Assembly: GCF_001439635.1 (NCBI RefSeq)
Contig: NZ_LMBZ01000001.1
Span: forward strand, 474,255-538,254
Direction: 5' to 3'
DNA from: Solibacillus cecembensis
Lineage (GTDB): Bacteria; Bacillota; Bacilli; Bacillales_A; Planococcaceae
Length of the DNA stretch: 64,000 bases
Program-made: the position numbers and the translations under genes
Shown: one piece after another, positions 26,728 through 35,732 of the stretch
Layout: each line of letters opens with the position of its first letter
Numbering within the stretch: the first letter of the stretch is position 1
The notes under the pieces: model-generated
Told to the model about the DNA's origin: nothing
Seen by the model: only the letters and a program-made list of their open reading frames with translations
The model's database searches: none

Positions 26728-27141
26728 TTGATTTTGTCAAGGAACTTGGAAAGGTTTATTGGGCATGAGTTTGAAATTTATACGTATACGATTGAGCAAT
26801 CAAAAGTAAATGAGTTGGTAGCTGTCTTAAATCCAAATTCAACCGTTGAAAGAGGCAATGAGTATGTTCCAGTTACATTTCCAACAGTTATTGAATTTTG
26901 GGGATCGCCCATTTCGATTGCTAAGGAACTTCAATTAGATTTGAAAAAAGTGCTGCATGGGGAACAGGAATATGAATATATTAAGGAATTTGCTGTTGGA
27001 GATGAAATTACTGTAGCATCAGCAATTGAGAATGTTTATGAAAAAGCGTCTATGAGCTTTATTGTTATTAATAAAAAGTTTATCAATCAAAAAGATGAGT
27101 TAGTGGCGATTGGAAAAACAACGATTATCGAAAGATTTTAG
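26728..27141 (+). CDS. FAS1-like dehydratase-domain protein (hydratase subunit)
   Basis: 137 aa. The sequence (FIGHEFEIYTYTIEQSKVNE through VPVTFPTVIEFWG, then HGEQEYEYIKEFAVGDEI) follows the N-terminal hotdog of two-part MaoC hydratases (FAS1-like, HadA-type), which lacks the catalytic Asp/His pair. Start is TTG at 26728 with GGAAGGTG upstream. Its partner with catalytic residues begins 14 bases after its stop. The pair would form a heteromeric R-specific enoyl-CoA hydratase. Confidence 0.82.
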   Translation: MILSRNLERFIGHEFEIYTYTIEQSKVNELVAVLNPNSTVERGNEYVPVTFPTVIEFWGSPISIAKELQLDLKKVLHGEQEYEYIKEFAVGDEITVASAIENVYEKASMSFIVINKKFINQKDELVAIGKTTIIERF

Positions 27142-27154
27142 TGGGGGGAACCAA

Positions 27155-27541
27155 ATGGGGAGTTCAAAGGAATTAGAAGTGATTCAATTTCCAGAAATTA
27201 CGCATTCACAATTGGTAAAGTATGCTGGAGCTTCTGGCGATTTTAATCCCATTCATACAGTGGAGCCTTTCGCTGTTCAAGCGGGGTTAGGCGGCGTCAT
27301 TGTGCATGGGATGCTTGTCATGGGATTTATTGGTGAAACGATACCAAAATGGTTTGAGAATTATGCGATTAAAAAGTTTTCAGCAAGATTTAAAGGGATT
27401 ACAAAACCTGGAGAAAAAATCGTCATTTCAGGTCAAATTATTGAAGAGCAAGCCGACAGATTATTTTGTACCGCGCAAGCCGCTAATTTAGATGGAGACG
27501 TGAAGATCGTTGCGAAATTTGAAGTGCAAAAGAAACAGTAG
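27155..27541 (+). CDS. MaoC-domain hydratase, catalytic subunit
   Basis: About 128 aa, hotdog fold. Asp29 and His34 (SGDFNPIHT) and VHGMLVMGFIG are the MaoC catalytic signature. ATG at 27155 has GTGGGGGG upstream; an earlier in-frame ATG inside the previous gene is not preferred. It directly follows the FAS1-like subunit, as in HadAB-type two-gene hydratases. Confidence 0.87.
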   Translation: MGSSKELEVIQFPEITHSQLVKYAGASGDFNPIHTVEPFAVQAGLGGVIVHGMLVMGFIGETIPKWFENYAIKKFSARFKGITKPGEKIVISGQIIEEQADRLFCTAQAANLDGDVKIVAKFEVQKKQ

Positions 27542-27661
27542 AGGATTGTTCTTTTAAATGGGAATTTTAAATGGGATTAATTTACCCTAATTAATTTTTA
27601 GTACCAAAAAGATTGTGCTTATTTCGTGTTGCTAGTAAGGCTTGATACTGTGTGTGAGGAT

Positions 27662-27710
27662 ATTAGGTTGGCTCAAACATAAAAGGTGCACAGGCAATAC
27701 TTGTACAAAT
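27662..27710. repeat. Degenerate half copy of the 26.09 kb hairpin element
   Basis: TTAGGTTGGCTCAAACATAA then AGGTGCACA and TTGTACAAAT parallel TTAGGCTGGCTAAGCACATG, AGGCGCACA and TTGCACAAAT at 26092-26137. About 70% alike by eye, without the closing arm. Confidence 0.45.
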
Positions 27711-27738
27711 TAGTCATTTTGAGGAGGAATATTATTTT

Positions 27739-28149
27739 ATGACACTTGAACAAGTACGTGAAAGTTTAAATCAAAGTACTTTTTCAAATCTTGTTGGTTT
27801 CGAAATAGATCGTTTTGAAGAAGGAGATGTGAAATTAAAGCTAAAGGTTACGGAGGGGTTATTAAATTCAAATGGCTCCTTACACGGAGGGGTACATGCC
27901 ACTATGTTAGATGTAGTACTAGGCCTGACAATCCGTTCTTTAACGAAGACTCAGTGTACTACGATTACCCTAAATCTAAATTACTTGAATCCCCTTACGA
28001 GTGATGAGGTAATTGCAACGGGGAAAATTCTGCGACAAGGGTATAAAAATGCGACAGCAGAAGGGGAATTGCATGATTCCAATGGGATATTATTAGCGAA
28101 AGCGACTGGAACGTATAAATTGATTCGAGATGATAAAAGTATGCGTTAA
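27739..28149 (+). CDS. PaaI-family thioesterase
   Basis: 136 aa hotdog protein. LLNSNGSLHGGVHATMLDVV is the PaaI/YigI-type signature (HGG loop plus acidic residue in the following helix). It would hydrolyse acyl-CoAs, perhaps recycling CoA when intermediates stall. Excellent GAGGAGG site before ATG at 27739. It is followed by a strong terminator and so may be the end of a hydratase-thioesterase unit. Confidence 0.88.
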   Translation: MTLEQVRESLNQSTFSNLVGFEIDRFEEGDVKLKLKVTEGLLNSNGSLHGGVHATMLDVVLGLTIRSLTKTQCTTITLNLNYLNPLTSDEVIATGKILRQGYKNATAEGELHDSNGILLAKATGTYKLIRDDKSMR

Positions 28150-28232
28150 CTATGCATAGAAAATCGTATATGCATAACTTCGTATATAAGAAATTCGAAA
28201 ATATAAATAGAAACGTTAAATATCCCCTAATA

Positions 28233-28284
28233 CCTAATGGTTCATGTGATAAACCTATGACATGAATCATTAGGTTTTTTTTTT
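28233..28284 (+). terminator. Strong intrinsic terminator
   Basis: CCTAATGGTTCATGT pairs with ACATGAATCATTAGG, followed by ten T. Confidence 0.92.
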
Positions 28285-28476
28285 GCGAAAAAATAAATGG
28301 AGTTTCACTATTTTAAGATTTAAGGGCACATAAAATTCAAACTCAGAATGTGTTTGTAAATTATCTACAAGCAAATCGAAAACATTTGTTTGGATTTGAT
28401 ATAGAATAACAAGCATTTTCAAATTAAAATTAAATGTAACATTCGAAATATTTAAACAAATAAGGGAGGGAAATGA
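28285..28476. other. Intergenic region before acyl-CoA dehydrogenase 2
   Basis: AT-rich. Presumably holds the promoter of the gene at 28477; no clear operator or small ORF was seen. Confidence 0.4.
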
Positions 28477-29718
28477 ATGATAGATTTTCAGATTTCTGAT
28501 GAGATTAAGGAAGTTATTTCTGCACTTTATAAGTTTATCGATGTAGAAATAGAACCATTAAGAGAACAATTTAAAAGAGAGCTTACGGATGAAAGATACT
28601 TATATGATGAAAATGGTGTTTACGTAAAAGAAATTCAGGAAGCCCAAAAGCAAGTAAGGATCAAGTCAGCTGAGGCAGGATTTTATAATATGTTTGGGGA
28701 TCCGAGGTTAGGTGGGAATGGAGACGAATATGGTCCTATTTCGGTGGCAATAATCTTTGAGCGTCTATCAAAAAAATATGGCGTAGATTTATTTATTACA
28801 GAAATTTTTCCGAGAGGTCTTTTTTCAGGTGGACTCACACCCGTTTTATTAGGGATGAAAAAAGAAGTAATGGAGGAAGTTCTACCAGAAATAGCAAGTG
28901 GAGAAACTGTTCTCTGCTTTGGATTGAGTGAACCAGATGCTGGATCTGACGTATGGAATATACGAACAAAAGCTGTAAACGATGGGGAGTACTGGGTAAT
29001 TAATGGGACAAAGCAATGGATTACAAATGCCCATGGTGCAAAATATATGATGACATTTGCCATAACAGATCAGGCGTTAGTAGATCAGCGGAAAGGCGGA
29101 ATTAGCTGTTTTTTGATTCCTTTCGATGGTAAAACATGTACGGCTACTTCGACAATTCCGTTACTTGGTCATTTAGGATCCACTACGGGAATTGTCTCCA
29201 TAGAAAATGCAAGAGTGCATGAAAGATACTTAATTGGAGATTTACATCAAGGATTTGGTAAAGCATTGCATGGCGTGGATATAGGGAGAGTCGTAATGGC
29301 TTCACAATGTGTCGGTGTAGCAGAATGGGCATTGGAAATTGCGGTCAATTACGCGAACGAACGAAAAACTTTTGGTACGACAATCGGGAACCATCAAGCG
29401 ATTCAAATGATGTTGGCTGAATGCGCATTAGATATTTACGCAGGTAAAAACATGTTGTTAAATTGTGCGTGGAAGTTAGAGCATCAATCTGAATTTCCGA
29501 TAAAAGAAATTTCAATGATAAAAGCCTACTGTACGGAAATGTCGCAGCGAGTAGTCGATAAATGTATGCAAATACATGGAGGAATGGGATTAACTAATGA
29601 GTTGAAGTTAGAAAAGGCTTGGCGATGGGCAAGAATGACGAGGGTACCAGATGGAACGACTGAAATCCAAAAACGAACAATTGCTAAGCGATTATTACAA
29701 GGTGATTTAGATTTTTAA
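28477..29718 (+). CDS. Acyl-CoA dehydrogenase family protein (2)
   Basis: 413 aa, slightly long. FGLSEPDAGSDVWN (flavin site), FGTTIGNHQAIQMMLAECAL and MQIHGGMGLTNELKLEKAWR are present. The segment holding the usual base reads VPDGTTEIQ, with Asp in place of the EGT Glu, as in some ACAD10/11-like relatives. The N-terminal part carries an extra acidic stretch (REQFKRELTDERYLYDENGV). ATG at 28477 with GGGAGGG upstream. It stands alone before the TRAP genes; substrate unknown. Confidence 0.9.
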   Translation: MIDFQISDEIKEVISALYKFIDVEIEPLREQFKRELTDERYLYDENGVYVKEIQEAQKQVRIKSAEAGFYNMFGDPRLGGNGDEYGPISVAIIFERLSKKYGVDLFITEIFPRGLFSGGLTPVLLGMKKEVMEEVLPEIASGETVLCFGLSEPDAGSDVWNIRTKAVNDGEYWVINGTKQWITNAHGAKYMMTFAITDQALVDQRKGGISCFLIPFDGKTCTATSTIPLLGHLGSTTGIVSIENARVHERYLIGDLHQGFGKALHGVDIGRVVMASQCVGVAEWALEIAVNYANERKTFGTTIGNHQAIQMMLAECALDIYAGKNMLLNCAWKLEHQSEFPIKEISMIKAYCTEMSQRVVDKCMQIHGGMGLTNELKLEKAWRWARMTRVPDGTTEIQKRTIAKRLLQGDLDF

Positions 29719-29750
29719 AAATCAATTTGAAAACGTTTTCAAATTGATTT
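29719..29750. promoter_or_regulatory. Perfect 32-bp palindrome containing a consensus cre site
   Basis: The central TGAAAACGTTTTCA (29728-29741) matches the CcpA-binding cre consensus at every position, and the symmetry extends nine bases further on each side. It begins at the last base after the acyl-CoA dehydrogenase gene and precedes the TRAP transporter by 73 bases. Catabolite repression of the TRAP operon is inferred; the palindrome could also help termination. Confidence 0.7.
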
Positions 29751-29823
29751 GATTGTTTAATCATCGTTTAGATAGAAGACACCTAACAAGTATTAAGTTA
29801 ATCAAAACTTAGGGGGTAAAAAA

Positions 29824-30897
29824 ATGAAGAAAAAAATTATTTTGCCGGTATTGTTTGGTTTACTACTACTAGTAGTAGTCTCTGCTTGTGGAAATTCAAA
29901 AGCGGACGAGTCAGAAAAAAGTAATGGAAATGATGAGAACTCGAAAGAAACGATTACGTTAAAGCTTGCGGTCTATCAACCTGCGACACATCCAGTTGTT
30001 ACAGATACAATCGTGCCATTTATGGAGGAAGTTACTAAAGAGTCGGGAGGGCAAGTGCAATTTGAATTTTACCCAGCTGAGCAACTTGGTAAAGTAGCAG
30101 ACTCATTCGATCTAGTTAGCGATGGTGTAGCGGATATCTCTATGTATATGATGAGTAATCATCCGAGTCAAATGCCAGTGTTGAATCCATTAATTGCAAT
30201 TCCAGGTTTATACTTAACGGCTTATGAGGGGACGATGGCGTATCATGAACTAAGCCAAACAAGCCCAGTATTAGAATCGGATTTTTTATCCAATGGGGTT
30301 AGACCAATTTTTAGTTTAGCGCTTCCAGCATCTGAAGTTTTTACAAAAGGGAAAGAAGTAAAAGTTCCTGAAGATATGAAAAATTTAAAAGTGGTGGCAT
30401 CGACAGAAGTGCGAGCTGAAGTGGTAACCGCTTCAGGTGCGACACCAATAAGTCTAGCTGTGACCGATCTATATGAAGGATTTGAAAGAAATGTCTTTGA
30501 TACAATCGTTGCGAATCCGCCATCAATTGGTGACTACGGTTTAGATGAAATAGCCACTTATGGAACGACGGGTGTTCTTTTTGGAGGGCTAGCAGTAGGT
30601 TTAATTATTAATGAAAACGTATACCAGGATTTGCCTGAAAATGTACAAGAGATACTTGTCAATGTAGGTAATAAGTATACAGCAAGTAATGCTAAATTTT
30701 ATGACGAGCGTACGGAGAAAACCATCCAACAATATAAAGAAAACGGAGTCAATATGTACGAGCTAACTGAGGATGAAGTAGCACAGTGGAACAATTTTTA
30801 TGATGAAGTTGTGGGAAAATGGTTAAAAAAGAAAGGCAACCCTCAATTGGAAGAAGCGATTGAAGCATTTAAAAAAGAAGTTGAAAAACATCAATGA
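29824..30897 (+). CDS. TRAP transporter solute-binding lipoprotein (DctP family)
   Basis: 357 aa. The signal peptide ends in lipobox VVSACG, so it is membrane-anchored outside the cell. LAVYQPATHPVVTD, FEFYPAEQLGKVADSFDLVS and the KVPEDMKNLKVVAS to SLAVTDLYEGFERNVFDTIV region are the DctP/TAXI-distinct DctP blocks, and the conserved Arg of the carboxylate pocket is probably in ASTEVRAEVV. AGGGGG site before ATG. It delivers an organic acid to the DctQM permease encoded next. Confidence 0.9.
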   Translation: MKKKIILPVLFGLLLLVVVSACGNSKADESEKSNGNDENSKETITLKLAVYQPATHPVVTDTIVPFMEEVTKESGGQVQFEFYPAEQLGKVADSFDLVSDGVADISMYMMSNHPSQMPVLNPLIAIPGLYLTAYEGTMAYHELSQTSPVLESDFLSNGVRPIFSLALPASEVFTKGKEVKVPEDMKNLKVVASTEVRAEVVTASGATPISLAVTDLYEGFERNVFDTIVANPPSIGDYGLDEIATYGTTGVLFGGLAVGLIINENVYQDLPENVQEILVNVGNKYTASNAKFYDERTEKTIQQYKENGVNMYELTEDEVAQWNNFYDEVVGKWLKKKGNPQLEEAIEAFKKEVEKHQ

Positions 30898-31041
30898 GTT
30901 TTATTGTTGATAATGTGAAAATACTTTCAATTTTACAAAGTTAGTTATCGGTATTATCTCTCAGTGCATCACCTTGCATAAAAAGTATGCGAGAAAACAT
31001 TTCCTATACCATCTTGGCATTTAAGAATAGGAGGTTGTAAT

Positions 31042-31536
31042 TTGACACTTTTAGGTAAATTATTAGCAAAAACGGATAGATTTATTACAAATATATCAGC
31101 AGTAACAATATTCATTATGATGATGTGGATTGTATTAGATGTTTTGCTAAGATCAATTTTTAATAAACCTATTGTAGGTACGATTGAAATTACGGGTGAA
31201 TATTTACTAGTTATCATTGTCTACTTATCTATTAGTTATACGTATAAAGAAGGTGGGCATGTATCGGTTGAGTTATTCCAAAATAAGTTTTCTATCGGTG
31301 TAAAAAAAGTTGTGAAAGTAGTTACAAATATATTAGCGATTGTTACATTTTCCCTGTTGGGTGTTGCTAATTTAAATAAAAGTATTCAATATTTTGAGTT
31401 CGATAATCGAACAAGTAGCACACTGAACTACCCATTAGCACCTGCTTTATTAATCATTACTTTAGGCGTCTTTTTACTTGTCATAAACCTAATTTTAGAA
31501 TCTATCGCTTTAGTACGAGGGAAGAAAGAGTATTAG
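31042..31536 (+). CDS. TRAP transporter small permease (DctQ)
   Basis: 164 aa, four membrane helices. IMMMWIVLDVLLRSIFNKPI with VGTIEITGEYLLVIIVYLSI are the DctQ signature blocks. TTG at 31042 with AGGAGG upstream. Scaffold subunit of the Na+-driven DctQM complex. Confidence 0.9.
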   Translation: MTLLGKLLAKTDRFITNISAVTIFIMMMWIVLDVLLRSIFNKPIVGTIEITGEYLLVIIVYLSISYTYKEGGHVSVELFQNKFSIGVKKVVKVVTNILAIVTFSLLGVANLNKSIQYFEFDNRTSSTLNYPLAPALLIITLGVFLLVINLILESIALVRGKKEY

Positions 31537-31591
31537 ATTTAACTGAATTATCACAATGATGATTAGGCAATTTGGGGGGAGAGGTGATGAG

Positions 31592-32869
31592 ATGGTAGTT
31601 GGAGTTTTATTGTTCGTAATGATTGTACTACTTTTACTAGGAATGCCAATCGGTTTTGCATTACTGACGATTGGTTCACTGGGAATCGTTTTAATCCAAG
31701 ATATTAATACATTACAGGGGATTTTAGCAACAACTGCTTACCGTAGTGTCAATAGTTTTACATTTAGCGCGATACCTTTGTTTGTCTTAATGGCACATTT
31801 TATCTCAAAAAGTAGAATTGCTGATGAATTATTTGATAGTGTCATTAAATGGATTGGACATCTACCTGGGGGAACAGGCGTGGCAACTGTTATAGCAAGC
31901 GCAGGTTTCGGTACATTATCAGGATCGAGTATTGCTGCAACAGGGGCAATGTCTCAAATCGCAGTTCCTCAAATGATAAAAGCTAATTATTCGGATACTT
32001 TTTCTACTGGTTTAGTTGCGACAGCGACAGGGGTGTTGGCAGCGATGATACCACCGAGCATACCGCTAATTTTATACGGTATTCAAACAGAAACCTCGAT
32101 TGGGAAATTGCTAATGGCTGGCGTTATACCAGGATTATTAATCGCACTTCTATTATGTATCTATATCGTGCTTGTATCTTATAAGAATAAAACGAAATCT
32201 GCGAGAGCTTCTTGGAAAGAAAGATGGGGCTCCTTGAAAAATATATGGCCCGTAGTTATATTGGTTGCCATCGTTATGATTCTTATTTATATGGGAATTG
32301 GTACAGCTACAGAAGCAGCGGCATTTGGGGCATTCGGCGCATTGGTAATTGGCGTACTGATGCGGAGATTGAGTTTTAAAACGATTTATGAGTCATTAAT
32401 GTTAACAACTAAGCAAACAGCAATGATCTTTACAATTATTTTGGGTGCACATGTTTTTGCGTATTTTGTTACTTTAACAAGAGTTGGCAACGACATTTTA
32501 AATGCAATTAATGCAAGTGGGCTTCCAGCATGGGTAATTCTATTTTTGCTTGTCATCATGTATCTCATAATGGGCATGTTCATGGATATAGTGGGAACGA
32601 TGCTGTTAACGATCCCATTAGTACATCCGCTGATTGTTGGACTTGGCTACGATCCAATTTGGTTTGGGATTGTACTTGTGCTATTACTAGAAATTGGTCT
32701 TATCACACCCCCAGTAGGTTTAAATTTATTTATTGTCAGTGAGAATTCAGGAATCTCATCCAATAAAGTAATGATTGGCTCATTCCCATTTCTCGTTGTT
32801 TTATTAGTCGCATTAATATTGCTTATTTTATTCCCACAAATTTCATTGTTCTTACCGTCGCTTATGTAA
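31592..32869 (+). CDS. TRAP transporter large permease (DctM)
   Basis: About 425 aa, roughly twelve membrane helices. Blocks LLGMPIGFALLTIGSLGIVL, AGFGTLSGSSIAATGAMSQI and the PPSIPLILYG and LGLITPPVGLNLF regions (present as EIGLITPPVGLNLF) are DctM hallmarks. ATG at 31592 follows GGTGATGAG and GGGGGGAG; an earlier in-frame ATG at 31556 lacks a ribosome site. It carries Na+-coupled import of the carboxylate bound by the DctP lipoprotein. Confidence 0.9.
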   Translation: MVVGVLLFVMIVLLLLGMPIGFALLTIGSLGIVLIQDINTLQGILATTAYRSVNSFTFSAIPLFVLMAHFISKSRIADELFDSVIKWIGHLPGGTGVATVIASAGFGTLSGSSIAATGAMSQIAVPQMIKANYSDTFSTGLVATATGVLAAMIPPSIPLILYGIQTETSIGKLLMAGVIPGLLIALLLCIYIVLVSYKNKTKSARASWKERWGSLKNIWPVVILVAIVMILIYMGIGTATEAAAFGAFGALVIGVLMRRLSFKTIYESLMLTTKQTAMIFTIILGAHVFAYFVTLTRVGNDILNAINASGLPAWVILFLLVIMYLIMGMFMDIVGTMLLTIPLVHPLIVGLGYDPIWFGIVLVLLLEIGLITPPVGLNLFIVSENSGISSNKVMIGSFPFLVVLLVALILLILFPQISLFLPSLM

Positions 32870-32942
32870 GGTGGGGAACTTGTGATTATGTTTGCTAAGG
32901 AAAGAGAACTTAATTATTCATGGAGTAAAGGATGGATGAGAC

Positions 32943-34043
32943 ATGTTGAAAGGCATTCGCATTATTGATTTTTCACAGTACTTACCAGGTCCATATGCAA
33001 CATTAAGGTTAGCGGATTTGGGCGCTGAAATTATTAAAGTAGAGTCGCCTATCGGGGATCCTGCACGTTACCCACCAGAAAAAGACGGTGGAGGAAGATA
33101 TCTTTTCAGAGCACAAAATAGAGATAAAAAAAGTGTAACGCTTGATTTGAAAGAACGTGCGGACCAACTGCTTGCGCTGGACTTAATTAAACAAGCAGAT
33201 GTTGTTATAGAGAGTTTTCGTCCAGGTGTTACAAAGCGCTTAGGAATTAGTTATGAAGATGTATGTAAAGAAAAACCGGATATTGTGTATTGTTCTTTAT
33301 CCGGCTATGGGCAAGAAGGTGTGATGAGTCATTTAGGGAGCCATGACATTAATTATATGGCGTTAAGTGGCGTACTTTCACAGCTGAAAGATGATAATGA
33401 AAAGCCGATTCATCCGAGCACAACAATAGCGGATTTAGTTGGAGGGTTGACTGCGAGTGAATCTATTGTGGCAGCACTTTTGAAAAAGGAAAGGACTGGG
33501 GAAGGCACATATCTAGATATTGCGCTTGCTGATGTCATGCTCACACTCATGACAAACCATATCTTAATTGAATCGGCTACTGGCAGTCAAAAAGGGCTTG
33601 AAAGGGTACACAAACAGCATATATGTTACAGCCTTTATGAAACGAAGGATGGACGATATGTTAGCTTTGGTGCACTGGAAGAGAAGTTTTGGCAGAATTT
33701 TTGTTTAGCAGTTAATAAAAAAGAATGGTTGCCAGAGCGTTTTTCAAATTCAGAGGAAACCAATCCAATTTATATTGAAATGAAAGAGTTATTCAAAAGT
33801 CGAACTTTGGAAGAATGGACTACTTTCTCACTTGAAATAGATTGTTGCATGGCACCCGTTTTGGAAACGAGCGAAGTAGCAAATCACCCCTATTATAAAG
33901 CTCGAAATATGATCCAACAGAAATGGGGACATCAATTTGTTGCAACGCGTTTTAAGGAGGGGGAATCACTGCTAACTAACTCAACTTTACCTCCAAAACA
34001 TGGTGAACACACTGAAGAATTACTTGCAAAAGTGGAAAATTAA
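32943..34043 (+). CDS. Family III CoA transferase (CaiB/BaiF) (2)
   Basis: 366 aa, full length. IIDFSQYLPGPYATLRLADL, KVESPIGDPAR, SGYGQEGVMS and the nucleophile Asp164 (IADLVGG) are present. It lies 73 bases after the TRAP permease, so the acid imported by that carrier is a likely substrate. It is distinct from the transferase at 24091, with many differences along the chain. AAAGGATGG ribosome site before ATG. Confidence 0.92.
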   Translation: MLKGIRIIDFSQYLPGPYATLRLADLGAEIIKVESPIGDPARYPPEKDGGGRYLFRAQNRDKKSVTLDLKERADQLLALDLIKQADVVIESFRPGVTKRLGISYEDVCKEKPDIVYCSLSGYGQEGVMSHLGSHDINYMALSGVLSQLKDDNEKPIHPSTTIADLVGGLTASESIVAALLKKERTGEGTYLDIALADVMLTLMTNHILIESATGSQKGLERVHKQHICYSLYETKDGRYVSFGALEEKFWQNFCLAVNKKEWLPERFSNSEETNPIYIEMKELFKSRTLEEWTTFSLEIDCCMAPVLETSEVANHPYYKARNMIQQKWGHQFVATRFKEGESLLTNSTLPPKHGEHTEELLAKVEN

Positions 34044-34072
34044 AGGGTAATCAGATAAGGAAGGGGAAATGG

Positions 34073-34870
34073 ATGCATATGCAAAATATTTTAGATTTAA
34101 ACGGTAAGGTTGGGCTTGTTACAGGGGCGGGGCAAGGTGTAGGGCGTCAAATTGCACTTCACTTAGGAACGCATAATGCAGGTGGTGTAATTGTGAATGA
34201 CTTTTATCTTGAACGTGCAGAAGCGGTAGCAGCAGAAATTGAGCAAGCAGGTGGAAAAGCAATTGCAATACAAGGGGATGTTTCCAGTTTTGAAAGTGTA
34301 GAGCATATGGTTAACGTAGGGACCCAACATTTTGGAAAGATTGATATTTTAGTTAACAATGCGGGCAATGCGGGGGCAAATCCTAAGTCAGTGCAGCGAG
34401 GCGTTCCATTTTGGGAAACGAATCCAGAATCATGGAATCCATGGTTGGATGTAAACCTACTTGGAGTGCTCAATTGTTGCCGGGCAACGATTCCAGGAAT
34501 GGTAGAACGAAAGGAAGGGCGAATCATCACGATTATGTCTGATGCTGGTCGGGTTGGTGAACAGGGGCTTGAAGTATATTCGGCAGCAAAAGCAGGAGCA
34601 GCTGGTCTCATGAGAGCATTAGCGCGTTCATTGGGCAGATATATGATTACAGCTAATACAGTTGCCATTGCAGCAACGAATACACCGGCGATTGCATCCA
34701 GGTTAGAGGATGAAGAGTTAATGCGTAAAATGTTGAGTAACTATGTAATCCGTCGAATTGGTGAACCAAGTGATGTAGCGAATATGGCTTTGTTTTTAGC
34801 TTCAGATGCGTCAAGTTGGATTACGGGTCAGACATATCCAGTTAATGGGGGATTTTCATTTAACCTTTAA
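34073..34870 (+). CDS. SDR-family oxidoreductase (3)
   Basis: 265 aa. TGAGQGVG cofactor loop, NNAGNAG, Ser156 region (IMSDAG), Tyr169 and Lys173 (YSAAK). VNDFYLERAE suggests NAD preference from the acidic residue after the second strand. GGAAGGGG before ATG. Third member of the SDR set; in this context a candidate hydroxyacyl-CoA dehydrogenase. Confidence 0.9.
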   Translation: MHMQNILDLNGKVGLVTGAGQGVGRQIALHLGTHNAGGVIVNDFYLERAEAVAAEIEQAGGKAIAIQGDVSSFESVEHMVNVGTQHFGKIDILVNNAGNAGANPKSVQRGVPFWETNPESWNPWLDVNLLGVLNCCRATIPGMVERKEGRIITIMSDAGRVGEQGLEVYSAAKAGAAGLMRALARSLGRYMITANTVAIAATNTPAIASRLEDEELMRKMLSNYVIRRIGEPSDVANMALFLASDASSWITGQTYPVNGGFSFNL

Positions 34871-34892
34871 TAAACAAATGGAGGCGATACGA

Positions 34893-35672
34893 ATGAATGT
34901 ACGTGAGGATCTTATTTTAACTGAGAAAAGAGGTCGACTTTTCATTGTTACGATCAATCGACCTGAAGCTAAAAATGCCTTTGACTTTGCTACGTCATCT
35001 CAAATGAATACGGCAATGGATACGTTCGAGAATGATCCTGAATTGTCGGTAGCAATTATTACTGGTGCTGGGGGAATTTTTTCAGCAGGTGCCGATTTAA
35101 AAGCATTAGCACGTGGGGAAAAGTTGAGTGGTCCATTGCTAAGTCGAGGCGGATTCGGAATTATGCGTAAGCCGCCCAATAAGCCGATTATTGCAGCGAT
35201 TGAAGGTCATGCTGTTGCAGGGGGGCTAGAATTGGCCTTATCTTGTGACCTAATCGTTGCTGCCAAAGGTTCTAAAATGGGACTACCTGAGGCAAAGCAT
35301 AATTTAGTCGCTGTCGGTGGTGGACTATTCCATTTACCTAAACGAATGCCCTATCATTTAGTAATGGAACTCGCTCTTACTGCGGAAATGTGGCCAGTCG
35401 AAAAAATGCATCTTTACGGAGTCGTTAATCGAATAGCTGAGCCAGGAGAGTCATTAAACGTAGCAATTGAACTTGCAGAACGTTTACTTGAAAATGGACC
35501 AACTGCACTTATCGCCAGTAAAGAAATTATCCGTCAATCCTATGAATGGACGGTGGAAGAGGCTTGGGAAAAGCAACTGCCAATTGCCAAGCAAGCAATG
35601 GAGTCGGAAGATCGTGATGAAGGGTTACGTGCATTTGCTGAAAAGCGAAAACCTGTTTGGACAGGGCGTTAA
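34893..35672 (+). CDS. Enoyl-CoA hydratase/isomerase family protein
   Basis: About 259 aa crotonase-fold. TINRPEAKNAF, GAGGIFSAGADLKALARGE (oxyanion hole) and EGHAVAGGLELALSCDLIVA are family blocks. The first catalytic Glu of hydratases would lie in the MGLPEAKHNLVAVGG segment. ATG at 34893 has ATGGAGGCG upstream; longer in-frame starts overlap the SDR gene. It follows the SDR by 22 bases, so hydration and oxidation steps are encoded together. Confidence 0.92.
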   Translation: MNVREDLILTEKRGRLFIVTINRPEAKNAFDFATSSQMNTAMDTFENDPELSVAIITGAGGIFSAGADLKALARGEKLSGPLLSRGGFGIMRKPPNKPIIAAIEGHAVAGGLELALSCDLIVAAKGSKMGLPEAKHNLVAVGGGLFHLPKRMPYHLVMELALTAEMWPVEKMHLYGVVNRIAEPGESLNVAIELAERLLENGPTALIASKEIIRQSYEWTVEEAWEKQLPIAKQAMESEDRDEGLRAFAEKRKPVWTGR

Positions 35673-35732
35673 AAGCATTTCATAGTGAAATAAAAGTAAT
35701 GAAAAAATCAAAAATTGATGGGGGTACAAACA

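Noticed and set aside
28683..29063. 126-codon open frame antisense to acyl-CoA dehydrogenase 2
   Set aside because: Shadow of the coding strand; no start signal and no recognisable domain.
30912..30925. cre-like TGAAAATACTTTCA between dctP and dctQ
   Set aside because: The central CG of cre sites is missing, so CcpA binding is doubtful.
32889..32969. 26-codon ORF with a GGTGGGG site before the second CoA transferase
   Set aside because: It overlaps the start of the transferase in another frame and has no sign of conservation; at most a coupling leader.
34204..34668. 154-codon open frame antisense to the third SDR gene
   Set aside because: It lies fully inside a well-supported SDR gene, has no ribosome site and its translation resembles no protein family.
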